A stretch of 20,506 nucleotides of DNA from Ruminococcus sp. UBA4350 (GCA_002394125.1 DGSY01000195.1:3997-24502); one strand, 5' to 3'. Counted from the stretch's first letter, positions 1 through 7,451 are shown. Program-made: numbers and translations. The notes: generated by a model not told the origin, from the letters alone.

Positions 1-183
1 CACTGATTAAATCTGGTGCGCAAGGATGCTTTCGGTCAAGTAAACTTGACCAGTCAGATTTTTCATCAGATTGTATGAAAACGACGCCGCTGGGCTGACG
101 CCCAGCAAGGAGTTTTCGTGCAAAATGACGGAAAATATGAAAGCAGATTGCGTGCCAAGCCGTCAGGCGGGATTTAATCAGTG
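1..183. repeat. MITE-like structured inverted-repeat element
   Basis: The element is bounded by perfect 13-bp inverted termini, CACTGATTAAATC at 1-13 and its complement at 171-183. Inside these, 27-33 (TGCTTTC) pairs with 139-145 and 14-21 pairs imperfectly with 150-157, so the ends form one long interrupted stem with a bulge at 158-170. Two perfect inner hairpins follow: GGTCAAGT/ACTTGACC at 34-51, and GCTGGGC/GCCCAGC at 89-106, the latter enclosed by GAAAAC 77-82 pairing with GTTTTC 112-117. No open frame of note is present. The size, termini and lack of coding fit a non-autonomous miniature element or an intergenic structured repeat. The left flank lies outside the window, so a target-site duplication cannot be checked. 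It could also be transcribed as a structured RNA. Confidence 0.6.
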
Positions 184-369
184 ATTCCTTAGATTTGCCT
201 ATTTACTATGATTCGCTAACTTGGTTCTTTCCGCATTTTCATCAACAAGAATAAAAACAGAATGAAATGAAAGCCAGGCCAAACAATAGGCACGATTCGT
301 GCCGGAGCAATAACTTAAAGTTCCTCGGAAACCACCGCCGCAGGGGAACGTCTGCATTTGATAAAGCAA
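184..369. other. Non-coding spacer, no gene seen
   Basis: This AT-rich stretch separates the inverted-repeat element from the ysxC terminator. No open frame with a ribosome binding site was found. The only structure noted is a 7-bp palindrome, GGCACGA/TCGTGCC at 289-303, with a single central base. No promoter or RNA gene could be supported. Confidence 0.5.
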
Positions 370-397
370 CTGCTCCCATCCATAAAGATGGGAGCAG
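370..397 (-). terminator. Rho-independent terminator after ysxC
   Basis: An 11-bp perfect stem (370-380 with 387-397, arms CTGCTCCCATC and GATGGGAGCAG) closes a 6-base loop, 20 bases past the ysxC stop. In the minus direction the hairpin is followed by TTGCTTTATC, a T-rich but interrupted tail. It most likely ends the lon-ysxC transcript. Confidence 0.65.
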
Positions 398-417
398 TCC
401 GTGATAAATCTTATGCA

Positions 418-1008
418 TTACTCTGCCGGAACGGTGATATCCTCGATCAGTGCGCGCAGAACATCCACGCCCTCGCCCGTCACCGACGAAAATACCGTGA
501 CATTGAGATCCTCATACTGCGGCAGCTCATCCGGCAGCGCCGCAAGCCTTGCCGCACGCTCCGTCTTGTTGAGCTTATCCGCTTTCGTCAGCACGATCGC
601 GAACGGCATCTCCGTGTCGATCAGAAAATTGACCATTTGCAGGTCATTCGCGGTCGGCGGGTGGCGCATATCAATCAGCAGCAGAACCGCCCGCAGGTCA
701 CGGTCGCCCTGCAGATAGCCGTTGATGAGCTCCTGCCAGCGCACCAGCTCGGATTTCGAGCGCTTCGCATAGCCGTAGCCCGGCAGATCAGCGAAGATCA
801 CCGAATCGCAGTGATAGAAATTGATCGTCGCGGTCTTGCCCGGCACCGAGCTGACACGCGCCAGATTCTTCCGCTGAAACAGCTTGTTGATGAGCGTCGA
901 TTTGCCGACATTGGAGCGCCCCGCAAAGGCGATCTCCGGCGATGTGCAGGGCGGAAGCTGTGCCGCCGTGCCGTATGCTGCGGAAAATTCCGCCAGATTC
1001 CAGTTCAT
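418..1008 (-). CDS. ysxC: Ribosome biogenesis GTP-binding protein YsxC/YihA (EngB)
   Basis: This is a 196-residue TRAFAC-class GTPase of the EngB family, which in Bacillus subtilis is needed for late assembly of the 50S subunit. The G1 loop GRSNVGKS is at residues 30-37, the family signature with RKNLA and PGKT lies at 47-59 (G2 region), G3 DLPG is at 74-77 followed by YGYAK, and G4 TKAD is at 141-144. Length is normal for the family (about 195-210). The start codon is ATG at 1008, preceded by AAAGGA at good spacing. The gene follows lon by 24 bases on the same strand, the order seen in many Firmicutes, so the two are probably co-transcribed from the lon promoter and end at the hairpin at 370-397. 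All key motifs are intact. Confidence 0.95.
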   Translation of the reverse strand: MNWNLAEFSAAYGTAAQLPPCTSPEIAFAGRSNVGKSTLINKLFQRKNLARVSSVPGKTATINFYHCDSVIFADLPGYGYAKRSKSELVRWQELINGYLQGDRDLRAVLLLIDMRHPPTANDLQMVNFLIDTEMPFAIVLTKADKLNKTERAARLAALPDELPQYEDLNVTVFSSVTGEGVDVLRALIEDITVPAE

Positions 1009-1032
1009 GGGTATATCCTTTCTGTGCCGGCA

Positions 1033-3543
1033 TCACTGCGCGGGCTCGGAGCGTTTCCGGCTGCGCGGCGCGGAGATCGGCTGAAATTTGACCTTTTGCA
1101 GCTCATCCGGATGCAGCGGCTCCAGCTTCGTGTCATACTGCGGCGGCTTCAGAACGGTATGCAGCACCGTATCGACCGTCTCGCAGGGAATGAATGTCAT
1201 CTCGCTGCGGACTGACTCGTCCAGCTCCGCCAGATCCGGCAGATTTGCCGCCGGAATCAGCACTGTGCGGATGCCGTTTTTATAGGCCGCCATGGACTTT
1301 TCGACCAGCCCGCCGATCGGCAGAACTCTGCCGTGCAGCGTGATCTCACCGGTCATCGCGGCATCATGGCGGACAGGTACGCCGCTCAAAGCCGAGATCA
1401 GCGCGGTCAGCATGGTCACGCCGGCGCTCGGGCCGTCCTTCGGGACAGCGCCCTCCGGCGCGTGAATGTGAATATCCTTTGACTTGAACAGCTCCGGATT
1501 GATGTCGTATTCCTTTGCGACGGAGCGCGCATAGGAGATCGCGAGCTTGGCGCTCTCCTTCATGACATCGCCGAGCGAGCCGGTGACCTGGATCTCGCCC
1601 TTGCCCGGCATGGTCAGCACCTCCAGCGGCATCACAACGCCGCCGGCACTCGTCCACGCAAGGCCGTTGACGATGCCGACCGCATCCTCCTGCGAGAAAT
1701 ATTCTCCGGTGAACTTATGCGGGCCGAGCGCTGCCTCCAGCGTTTCCGGCGTATACTGCACCTTTTTGACATCCTCTGTCAGCAGGGTCTTTGCGCATTT
1801 TCTGCACAGCGACGCGATCCGGCGCTCCAGTGTGCGCACGCCCGCCTCGCGGGTATAGCAGTCGATCAGATCGAACAGCGCTGCATCGCTGATCCGCATC
1901 TGCGATGCCTTGAGCCCGTTTTCGCGGAGCTGCTTTTTGACAAGATGCTCCTTTGCAATATGGAATTTTTCCAGCCGCGTATAGGAATTCAGCTCGATGA
2001 CGTCCATGCGGTCATAGAGCGGCGCGGGAATCTGGCTCGCGTCGTTCGCCGTCGTCAGGAAAAGCACCTCCGACAGATCGAACGGAATCTCCAGATAATG
2101 ATCGCGGAATGTGCTGTTCTGGGCGCTGTCCAGTACCTCCAGCAGTGCCGCCGAGGGATCGCCCTTGTAATCGCCGGAGAGCTTGTCGATCTCGTCCAGC
2201 AGGATCAGCGGATTCATGCTCTTTGCCTGCCGCATCGCATCAATGATGCGTCCCGGCATCGCGCCGACATAGGTCTTGCGGTGGCCGCGGATCTCCGCTT
2301 CATCGCGGATGCCGCCGAGCGAAATGCGGACATAGTTTCTGCCGAGCGCCTTCGCGACCGACTTTGCGATCGAGGTCTTGCCGACACCGGGCGGGCCGAC
2401 GAGACAGATGATCTGGCCGGTCAGCTTCGGCTGCATGACGCGGACACTCATGGATTCGAGGATGCGCTCCTTGACGCGCTGCAGTCCGTAGTGGTCGCGG
2501 TCGAGCTGCACGGCTGCCTTGCGGATATCGAGCTTCTCCTTCGTGGTCACGCCCCACGGCAGGGAAAAGACGGTATCCAGATAATTGTCGATCACGAATG
2601 CTTCCTGTGAAAAGGGCGGAACATTCATGAGCTGGCGGATCTCGCGCTGGATCTTGTCCGCCGTTTCCTTTGACATGAATTCGCGGATCTTTTCGAGCCG
2701 CTTGATATTATCCAGCACAGGCGGTTCGCCCGCACCGTCCGGCAGATCGGGATCCGAGCCGCGTCCGCCGTTGAGTTCATTCAGTTCATCATTGATGACG
2801 CGGAGCTGCTCGCGGAGATAGATCTCACGCTGCTGTGCATCAATATGCTGCTGCATCTTGGTCTGGATATCCTGCTCCGCTTTCAGGATCTCATTCTCCC
2901 GCACCAATACGGCATACAGCATGGTCAGGCGCAGGAAAAGGCTGTTCTCCTCCATCATCATCTGACGGTCGCGGTAGTCGATCTCCATATTCGACCAGAT
3001 CGCTTCAAAGAGCTGCAGCGGCTCCTCCTCGGTCAGCACCAATTCGACAAAATCCGCAGGAATGCGGCGCGAGAGGCGGCAGTAATTTCCGTACTCGCCC
3101 TTGACCGAATTGGTGATCGCCTGCATCTCGACGTCATTTCCCTTTGTGCGCGTACTGAGCGGCAGCGCCCTGAATGCGGCCGTCCAGTATTCGGTCTCAC
3201 CGGGCGCATGGAGCGCGGAAACCTTTGCGCGGCGAAGACCCTCGACCAGCACGCGGGAGCCCTCCGAGCTGCGGACGACCTGCCGGATCTCGCAGATGAC
3301 GCCGGTGCGGTAGAGATCCTTCGGCTTCGGTTCGAGGATCCGCTGATCGCGCTGCGTCAGCAGGAGAATGCGGCGGTCTGCGGCGAGTGCCGCATCAACA
3401 GCCTTGCGGGATTCCTGCCGGCCGACCTCGAAATCCATAACAATATGCGGCAGAGCAACCAGACCGCGCAGTGCGACGACCGGAAGTATGTCTGCCTGCT
3501 CCCCTGTCTTCATCACGTCGTTTCTGTTATCTTTCTCTTGCAT
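1033..3543 (-). CDS. lon: ATP-dependent protease Lon (LonA type)
   Basis: This 836-residue cytoplasmic AAA+ serine protease degrades misfolded and regulatory proteins. The N-terminal LON substrate-binding domain spans about residues 18-215, followed by a coiled-coil segment to about 310. The AAA+ module has Walker A GPPGVGKT at 383-390 and Walker B LILLDEIDK at 446-454. The C-terminal protease domain carries the dyad Ser706 (in KDGPSAG) and Lys749, 43 residues apart as in E. coli Lon. The first lysine of the usual GGLKEK motif is valine here (GGLVEK), but the catalytic lysine is present. The protein is longer than E. coli Lon (784), partly through a basic, proline-containing C-terminal tail after about residue 800. 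The ATG at 3543 is preceded by AGGAAAAG; Met11 is a weaker alternative start. A promoter lies at 3658-3686 and ysxC follows downstream. Confidence 0.97.
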   Translation of the reverse strand: MQEKDNRNDVMKTGEQADILPVVALRGLVALPHIVMDFEVGRQESRKAVDAALAADRRILLLTQRDQRILEPKPKDLYRTGVICEIRQVVRSSEGSRVLVEGLRRAKVSALHAPGETEYWTAAFRALPLSTRTKGNDVEMQAITNSVKGEYGNYCRLSRRIPADFVELVLTEEEPLQLFEAIWSNMEIDYRDRQMMMEENSLFLRLTMLYAVLVRENEILKAEQDIQTKMQQHIDAQQREIYLREQLRVINDELNELNGGRGSDPDLPDGAGEPPVLDNIKRLEKIREFMSKETADKIQREIRQLMNVPPFSQEAFVIDNYLDTVFSLPWGVTTKEKLDIRKAAVQLDRDHYGLQRVKERILESMSVRVMQPKLTGQIICLVGPPGVGKTSIAKSVAKALGRNYVRISLGGIRDEAEIRGHRKTYVGAMPGRIIDAMRQAKSMNPLILLDEIDKLSGDYKGDPSAALLEVLDSAQNSTFRDHYLEIPFDLSEVLFLTTANDASQIPAPLYDRMDVIELNSYTRLEKFHIAKEHLVKKQLRENGLKASQMRISDAALFDLIDCYTREAGVRTLERRIASLCRKCAKTLLTEDVKKVQYTPETLEAALGPHKFTGEYFSQEDAVGIVNGLAWTSAGGVVMPLEVLTMPGKGEIQVTGSLGDVMKESAKLAISYARSVAKEYDINPELFKSKDIHIHAPEGAVPKDGPSAGVTMLTALISALSGVPVRHDAAMTGEITLHGRVLPIGGLVEKSMAAYKNGIRTVLIPAANLPDLAELDESVRSEMTFIPCETVDTVLHTVLKPPQYDTKLEPLHPDELQKVKFQPISAPRSRKRSEPAQ

Positions 3544-3617
3544 TGTCTTTTCCTATCTGCCCTGCGCGGCATGGAACCGCCTCTGCTCCGTGCGCAGCCG
3601 GAGTGAGAAAACTGCAA

Positions 3618-3634
3618 ATGCCGGCGAGCGGCAT
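3618..3634 (-). other. Hairpin in the lon 5' leader
   Basis: A perfect 6-bp stem (ATGCCG 3618-3623 with CGGCAT 3629-3634, loop of 5) lies within the predicted leader, about 17-33 bases after the inferred transcription start. It may stabilise the messenger RNA or modulate translation. Function is inferred from position only. Confidence 0.4.
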
Positions 3635-3650
3635 CACGCGCTGATATTGT

Positions 3651-3686
3651 ATGTATCATTATACATGAAAACGCACAGAAAATCAA
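3651..3686 (-). promoter_or_regulatory. lon promoter with overlapping inverted repeat
   Basis: On the minus strand a -35 box TTGATT (3681-3686) and a -10 box TATAAT (3658-3663) are separated by exactly 17 bases, a near-consensus sigma-A type promoter. The -10 box is embedded in an inverted repeat, ATGTAT-N4-ATACAT (3651-3666). A further 10-bp palindrome, TTTCCGGAAA (3694-3703), lies just upstream of the -35 box. A protein binding the first repeat would block RNA polymerase. The inferred transcription start is about 3651, giving a leader of about 108 bases. No CIRCE or CtsR box was recognised here. Confidence 0.8.
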
Positions 3687-3791
3687 GCGTTATTTTCCGG
3701 AAATCCTGTGAAATTCTTCTGAAATATCTGAATGTCCCTTCCGGATTGTTCTGCTGTGTCAGCTTATATTGGGATTCATAATCTGAAAAGA

Positions 3792-3821
3792 GAATCTCCC
3801 GCAGATTGGTGCAGGAGATTC
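3792..3821 (-). terminator. Terminator after clpX
   Basis: An 8-bp perfect stem (GAATCTCC 3792-3799 with GGAGATTC 3814-3821) continues after one mismatch with GCA/TGC. In the minus direction it is followed by TCTTTTCAGATT. It lies 12 bases past the clpX stop and separates tig-clpP-clpX from the lon promoter. Confidence 0.75.
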
Positions 3822-3833
3822 GCATATCGGTCA

Positions 3834-5105
3834 TTATGCAGCGGGGATCTCATTGCCGTTTTCGTCCAGCAGGGTCGGCGCAGTGCCGTTTTCAACATTG
3901 TCCGCCTTGATGACGACCTTTCTGACGGCAGTCTTTGAGGGTGCATCGAACATGGTCTGCATCAGCACGCCCTCCAGAATCGCACGGAGTCCGCGTGCGC
4001 CGGTCTTCTGTTCCAGCGCCTTCTTCGCGATCGCAGTCAGTGCATCCGGCTCGATCTCCAGCGCGATTTTGTCATAATCAAACAGCTTCGCATACTGCTT
4101 CACGAGCGCATTCTTCGGCTCTGTGAGGATGCGCACCAGCGAATCCTCGTCCATCTCATCCAGCGTGGTAATGATCGGCAGTCTGCCGACCAGCTCCGGC
4201 ACGATGCCGAATTTCACCAGATCCTGCGGGATGACCTTATGGAAGATATTCGCGCTCTTTTCCTTTTTGGAGAGCACCTGTGCGCCGAAGCCGAGTCCGG
4301 AAGATTCGGTTCGTTTGAGGATATGCTTTTCCAGTCCGTCAAACGCGCCGCCGCAGATAAAGAGGATGTTCTTCGTATTGATGTGAATGAACTCCTGATT
4401 CGGATGCTTGCGGCCGCCCTGCGGCGGAACATTGGAGACAGTACCCTCGATGATCTTCAGGAGCGACTGCTGCACGCCCTCGCCGCTGACGTCACGGGTC
4501 AGCGAGGTGTTCTCGGATTTGCGCGCGATCTTGTCGATCTCGTCGATATAGATGATGCCGCGCTCTGCTGCCTCGACATCAAAATTCGCCGCCTGAATCA
4601 GGCGCAGCAGCACATTTTCCACGTCGTCGCCGACATAGCCGGCCTCGGTGATCGTGGTCGCATCCGCGATCGCAAACGGCACCTCAAGAATCTTCGCGAG
4701 CGTCTGTGCCAGATAGGTCTTGCCGACACCGGTCGGGCCGAGCAGCAGCACATTGCTTTTCTGGATCTCGACATCGTCGCCGTCGTCGCGGCTGAGGATG
4801 CGCTTGTAATGGTTGTAGACGGAGACAGCAAGCGAAATCTTTGCGCTGTCCTGCCCGATGACATATTCATCGAGCACGCGCTTGATCTCGGCCGGCTTCA
4901 GCAGATTGACCTCGCCGCCGGGCTCGCCCTTCAGACGCTTGCCTTTTTCGTTTTTGGGCTTTCTGTCCAGATCGCCGTAGAGCAGCTCATAGCAATAGGT
5001 CACGCACTCGTCGCAGATATTGCTCGGGCCGGCAGAGAACATACTCTGCACCTTGGTTTCCGGCTTTCCGCAGAAATTGCAGGTTCGGGTAGTTTTATCA
5101 GGCAT
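3834..5105 (-). CDS. clpX: ClpX, ATPase subunit of the ClpXP protease
   Basis: This 423-residue AAA+ unfoldase recognises tagged or exposed substrates and threads them into ClpP in the cytoplasm. The N-terminal zinc-binding domain uses Cys9, Cys12, Cys31 and Cys34. The ATPase core shows Walker A GPTGVGKT at 123-130, pore loop GYVG at 156-159, Walker B IIYIDEIDK at 184-192, the RKH pore loop at 232-234 and sensor 2 GARGLR at 369-374. The ClpP-docking loop reads LGFGA at 271-275, matching the IGF-type loop. Length and motifs are normal. The ATG at 5105 follows GGAGGG with five bases between. clpP ends 36 bases upstream, so the two are co-transcribed and a terminator follows at 3792-3821. Confidence 0.97.
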   Translation of the reverse strand: MPDKTTRTCNFCGKPETKVQSMFSAGPSNICDECVTYCYELLYGDLDRKPKNEKGKRLKGEPGGEVNLLKPAEIKRVLDEYVIGQDSAKISLAVSVYNHYKRILSRDDGDDVEIQKSNVLLLGPTGVGKTYLAQTLAKILEVPFAIADATTITEAGYVGDDVENVLLRLIQAANFDVEAAERGIIYIDEIDKIARKSENTSLTRDVSGEGVQQSLLKIIEGTVSNVPPQGGRKHPNQEFIHINTKNILFICGGAFDGLEKHILKRTESSGLGFGAQVLSKKEKSANIFHKVIPQDLVKFGIVPELVGRLPIITTLDEMDEDSLVRILTEPKNALVKQYAKLFDYDKIALEIEPDALTAIAKKALEQKTGARGLRAILEGVLMQTMFDAPSKTAVRKVVIKADNVENGTAPTLLDENGNEIPAA

Positions 5106-5141
5106 ATTGCCCTCCGTATTCTGATTGTTTTCCGGAAGAAT

Positions 5142-5747
5142 TCAGCGTTTTGTGACGACCTTGTCGATCAGGCCGTAGTTCATCGCTTCCTCGGCAGACA
5201 TGAAGTAATCGCGCTCCACATCGCGCTCGATCTGCTCAAGCGGCTTGCCGGTATTCTCGGAAAGGATGCGGTTCAGATTGCTCTTGGTACGGAGCAGATT
5301 ATCCGTGCGGATCTTGATATCGGTCGCCTGACCGGAGATACCGCCGCCCATGATCAGCGGCTGGTGGATCATGATCTCGCTGTTCGGCAGTGCCATGCGC
5401 TTGCCCTTTGCGCCGGAGGAAAGGAGCAGTGCGCCCATCGAAGCAGCCAGACCGAGACAGATCGTTGCGACATCGCACTTGATATACTGCATGGTGTCGT
5501 AGATCGCCATGCCCGCGGTGACAGAACCGCCGGGGCTGTTGATATAGAGCGAGATATCCTTTTCGGGATCCTGACTCTCCAGGAAGAGCAGCTGCGCGAC
5601 GACAAGGCTTGCCGTCACATCGTTGACATCCTCGGAGAGCATGACGATGCGGTCGTTGAGCAGGCGGGAGTAGATGTCATAGGCACGCTCGCCGCGGTTG
5701 GTCTGCTCAATAACGGTCGGAACCAGACTCATGTACGGATTGTTCAT
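5142..5747 (-). CDS. clpP: ClpP, proteolytic subunit of ClpXP
   Basis: This 201-residue serine peptidase forms the barrel-shaped proteolytic core used by ClpX. The catalytic serine is Ser103 in GLAASMGA and the histidine is His128 in MIHQP. By alignment with E. coli ClpP, after allowing a three-residue insertion following the histidine, the aspartate is Asp180 in the ERDVERD segment. The start at 5747 is chosen because AGGAAGG lies eight bases upstream and the resulting length matches the family (about 194-207). A longer in-frame start at 5837 would add 30 residues that do not look like ClpP and would cover the upstream palindrome. The gene lies between tig and clpX. The N terminus may be processed, as in other ClpP proteins. 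Confidence 0.96.
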   Translation of the reverse strand: MNNPYMSLVPTVIEQTNRGERAYDIYSRLLNDRIVMLSEDVNDVTASLVVAQLLFLESQDPEKDISLYINSPGGSVTAGMAIYDTMQYIKCDVATICLGLAASMGALLLSSGAKGKRMALPNSEIMIHQPLIMGGGISGQATDIKIRTDNLLRTKSNLNRILSENTGKPLEQIERDVERDYFMSAEEAMNYGLIDKVVTKR

Positions 5748-5780
5748 GGGGGATACCTTCCTTTCGTATACATTTCGGCA

Positions 5781-5804
5781 GGATTCGCGGAATTCCGCAA
5801 ATCC
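5781..5804. promoter_or_regulatory. 24-bp near-perfect palindrome upstream of clpP
   Basis: A perfect 12-bp core, GCGGAATTCCGC (5787-5798), is flanked by GGATT on one side and AATCC on the other, with one mismatched pair (5786/5799), so 11 of 12 pairs match. It lies 33 bases upstream of the clpP start in the tig-clpP spacer. It has the shape of a dimeric operator but could also fold as a messenger RNA hairpin controlling clpP translation or RNA processing. No good promoter was found beside it. Confidence 0.55.
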
Positions 5805-5821
5805 GCTTATAAAGCAGATTT

Positions 5822-5865
5822 CCGGCTCCCGCCCCAAGGGAGCGAGCCGATGGGGCGGAAACCGG
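5822..5865 (-). other. Large GC-rich hairpin between tig and clpP
   Basis: CCGCCCCA (5829-5836) pairs with TGGGGCGG (5851-5858), and an outer CCGG/CCGG pair (5822-5825 with 5862-5865) extends the stem across a 3x3 internal loop. In the minus direction the tail is not a T run, so it is probably not an efficient terminator. It could be a partial attenuator or a processing or stability element that sets the ratio of tig to clpP-clpX messenger RNA. Confidence 0.45.
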
Positions 5866-5935
5866 TGTTTTCTGTTTGGAACGGCCTGTCCGCAGCGGAG
5901 AGAATCCCCGTCAGAATGCGGTCATGCCCCGGAAA

Positions 5936-7318
5936 TTATTCTGCGTCCGCAGCGGTCTCCTCAGCAGCCGGTGCTTCCTCTGCCGGAGCAGCCTCCTCAG
6001 CCGGAGCCTCCTCAGCTGCCGGAGCCATGTCGTTGTCAACAACAGCGTTGTTCTTGATCAGCTCAACGACCTTCTGCACGCGAAGATCGGTGCGGTAATC
6101 ATCCATCGGGATGCGCGCCTTCACAAGCTCGACCGGCGCATTCAGCTCGCCTGCGAACTGTGTCAGTGCCTCTTCCAGCTCCTCATCGGAGATCTGGATA
6201 TCTTCGAGATCAGCGATCTTTTCGAGTGCCAGACGGAGTGTGACCTCCTTCTTTGCCTGCGGCTCATATTCATCGCGCAGCTGCTCCATTGTCATGCCGG
6301 TCAGCTGGAGATAATCGTTCAGCTTGAGATCGCCGTACTGCTGCTGGAGACGGTTCTCGAAATCGCCGATGCGCTGATTGATGCGGCGGTCAAACATGAC
6401 CTGCGGGATGACGGCATCTGCTTCCTCGACGATCTTGTCGAAGATCGCGTTCTCGAACTCGGTCTGTGCAGCCTGCTCCGCGGAGCTCTTCAGCTTGCTT
6501 TCGATATCCTCACGCAGCTCTGCGATCGTATCAAATTCGGAAATGTCCTTTGCGAGCTCATCGTCGATCTCCGGCAGCTCCTGTGCGCTGATCGCGAGCA
6601 GCTCGGTCTTGAACACAGCAGCCTTGCCTGCATAGCGGTCATCGCCGTACTCCTCCGGGAAGGTGACCTCGACGTCGAACTTATCGCCGATGTTCTTGCC
6701 GACGATCTGATCCTCAAAGCCGGGGATGAACTGGCCGCTGCCCAAGCGGAGCGGATAATCTTCGCCCTTGCCGCCCTCGAATGCCTCACCGTCGATGAAG
6801 CCCTCGAAGTTGATCTTGACCTCGTCGCCGTTCTCGGCAGCGCGGTCTGTCACCTCAACGATGCGTGCCTGACGCTGACGGAGCACCTCGATCTGCTGGT
6901 CGATATCCTCCGCGGTGACCTCCTTGACATTCATCGGAGCGTGGATGCCCTTGTACTCGCCGACCTTGATCTCCGGCTTGGTGATGAGCGTTGCCTTGAG
7001 AACTGCGCCCTCTGCCTTCGATGCGGAAACGATCTCGACAGACGGACGGTCGATGATGTTGATCTCGTTATCGGTCAGGATCTGCTCAAGCTGTGCGGGC
7101 ATGACCATATTGATCGCGTCCTCAAAGAAGACCTCCTCGCCGTAGAGCTTTTCGACCATCTTGCGCGGCACCTTGCCCTTGCGGAAGCCCTTGACGGCAA
7201 TGTCCTTCTTCTGCCGCTGATATACCTTCTCGCAGGCGCTCTCCAGCTCCTCTGCGGTGATCGAGAAGGTTACTTCTCTCATATTTACATCTGTTTTGAC
7301 ATCGGAAATCAGGCTCAT
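5936..7318 (-). CDS. tig: Trigger factor, ribosome-associated chaperone
   Basis: This 460-residue chaperone binds ribosomal protein L23 at the exit tunnel and shields nascent chains. The ribosome-binding signature GFRKGKVPRK is at residues 44-53. The FKBP-type prolyl isomerase domain spans about 160-245, with GDEVKINFEGFIDG and the GSGQFIPGFEDQ stretch, and the helical substrate-binding domain follows. The last ~29 residues form an alanine/proline/glutamate repeat tail (APAEE-type units), encoded by degenerate direct repeats at about 5939-6027. The start at 7318 has GGAGG seven bases upstream; the frame extends to 7363 without a ribosome site. It carries about 12 residues more than most family members before the conserved MREVTF start, which itself lacks a ribosome site. 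It is the first gene of tig-clpP-clpX. Confidence 0.96.
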   Translation of the reverse strand: MSLISDVKTDVNMREVTFSITAEELESACEKVYQRQKKDIAVKGFRKGKVPRKMVEKLYGEEVFFEDAINMVMPAQLEQILTDNEINIIDRPSVEIVSASKAEGAVLKATLITKPEIKVGEYKGIHAPMNVKEVTAEDIDQQIEVLRQRQARIVEVTDRAAENGDEVKINFEGFIDGEAFEGGKGEDYPLRLGSGQFIPGFEDQIVGKNIGDKFDVEVTFPEEYGDDRYAGKAAVFKTELLAISAQELPEIDDELAKDISEFDTIAELREDIESKLKSSAEQAAQTEFENAIFDKIVEEADAVIPQVMFDRRINQRIGDFENRLQQQYGDLKLNDYLQLTGMTMEQLRDEYEPQAKKEVTLRLALEKIADLEDIQISDEELEEALTQFAGELNAPVELVKARIPMDDYRTDLRVQKVVELIKNNAVVDNDMAPAAEEAPAEEAAPAEEAPAAEETAADAE

Positions 7319-7357
7319 AGTTGTTCCTCCAAATTTCGGTTTTCTTGTGAATACGCG

Positions 7358-7377
7358 CCGCATAGCCGACTATGCGG
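7358..7377 (-). other. 5'-terminal hairpin of the tig leader
   Basis: An 8-bp perfect stem (CCGCATAG 7358-7365 with CTATGCGG 7370-7377, four-base loop) begins about 7 bases after the inferred transcription start near 7384. Such a position is typical of stems that protect the 5' end of a messenger RNA. Function is inferred. Confidence 0.5.
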
Positions 7378-7390
7378 ACAAATACACTTT

Positions 7391-7419
7391 ATTATAGCAC
7401 AAACCGGCGGATATTTCCA
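7391..7419 (-). promoter_or_regulatory. Promoter of tig-clpP-clpX
   Basis: On the minus strand a perfect TATAAT (7391-7396) is preceded by TGC, an extended -10 motif. A weak -35 TGGAAA (7414-7419, four of six consensus matches) lies 17 bases upstream. The leader is about 65 bases. No CIRCE or CtsR repeat was recognised, so heat control is not evident from sequence. Confidence 0.7.
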
Positions 7420-7451
7420 GAGGTTTTGGTGCTTTCTTCCATTTTCACAGT

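Noticed and set aside
184..369. Possible small RNA gene left of the ysxC terminator
   Set aside because: No promoter with a downstream terminator in the right direction was found; the one strong hairpin is explained as the ysxC terminator.
3634..3834. 66-codon open frame between clpX and lon on the minus strand
   Set aside because: It spans the clpX terminator and the lon promoter, and no ribosome site or known motif is present.
5748..5837. Longer ClpP starting at 5837
   Set aside because: The extra 30 residues are unlike any ClpP and include the palindrome; the ATG at 5747 has a proper ribosome site.
4239..6098. Open frame of 619 codons on the plus strand antisense to clpX, clpP and tig
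   Set aside because: It runs opposite three intact conserved genes, has no ribosome binding site, and its translation is arginine/leucine/aspartate-rich without domains, a common by-product of high third-position GC.
7319..7451. CtsR or CIRCE heat-shock operator at the tig promoter
   Set aside because: I searched the spacer by eye for GGTCAAA-type and TTAGCACTC-type repeats and found none.
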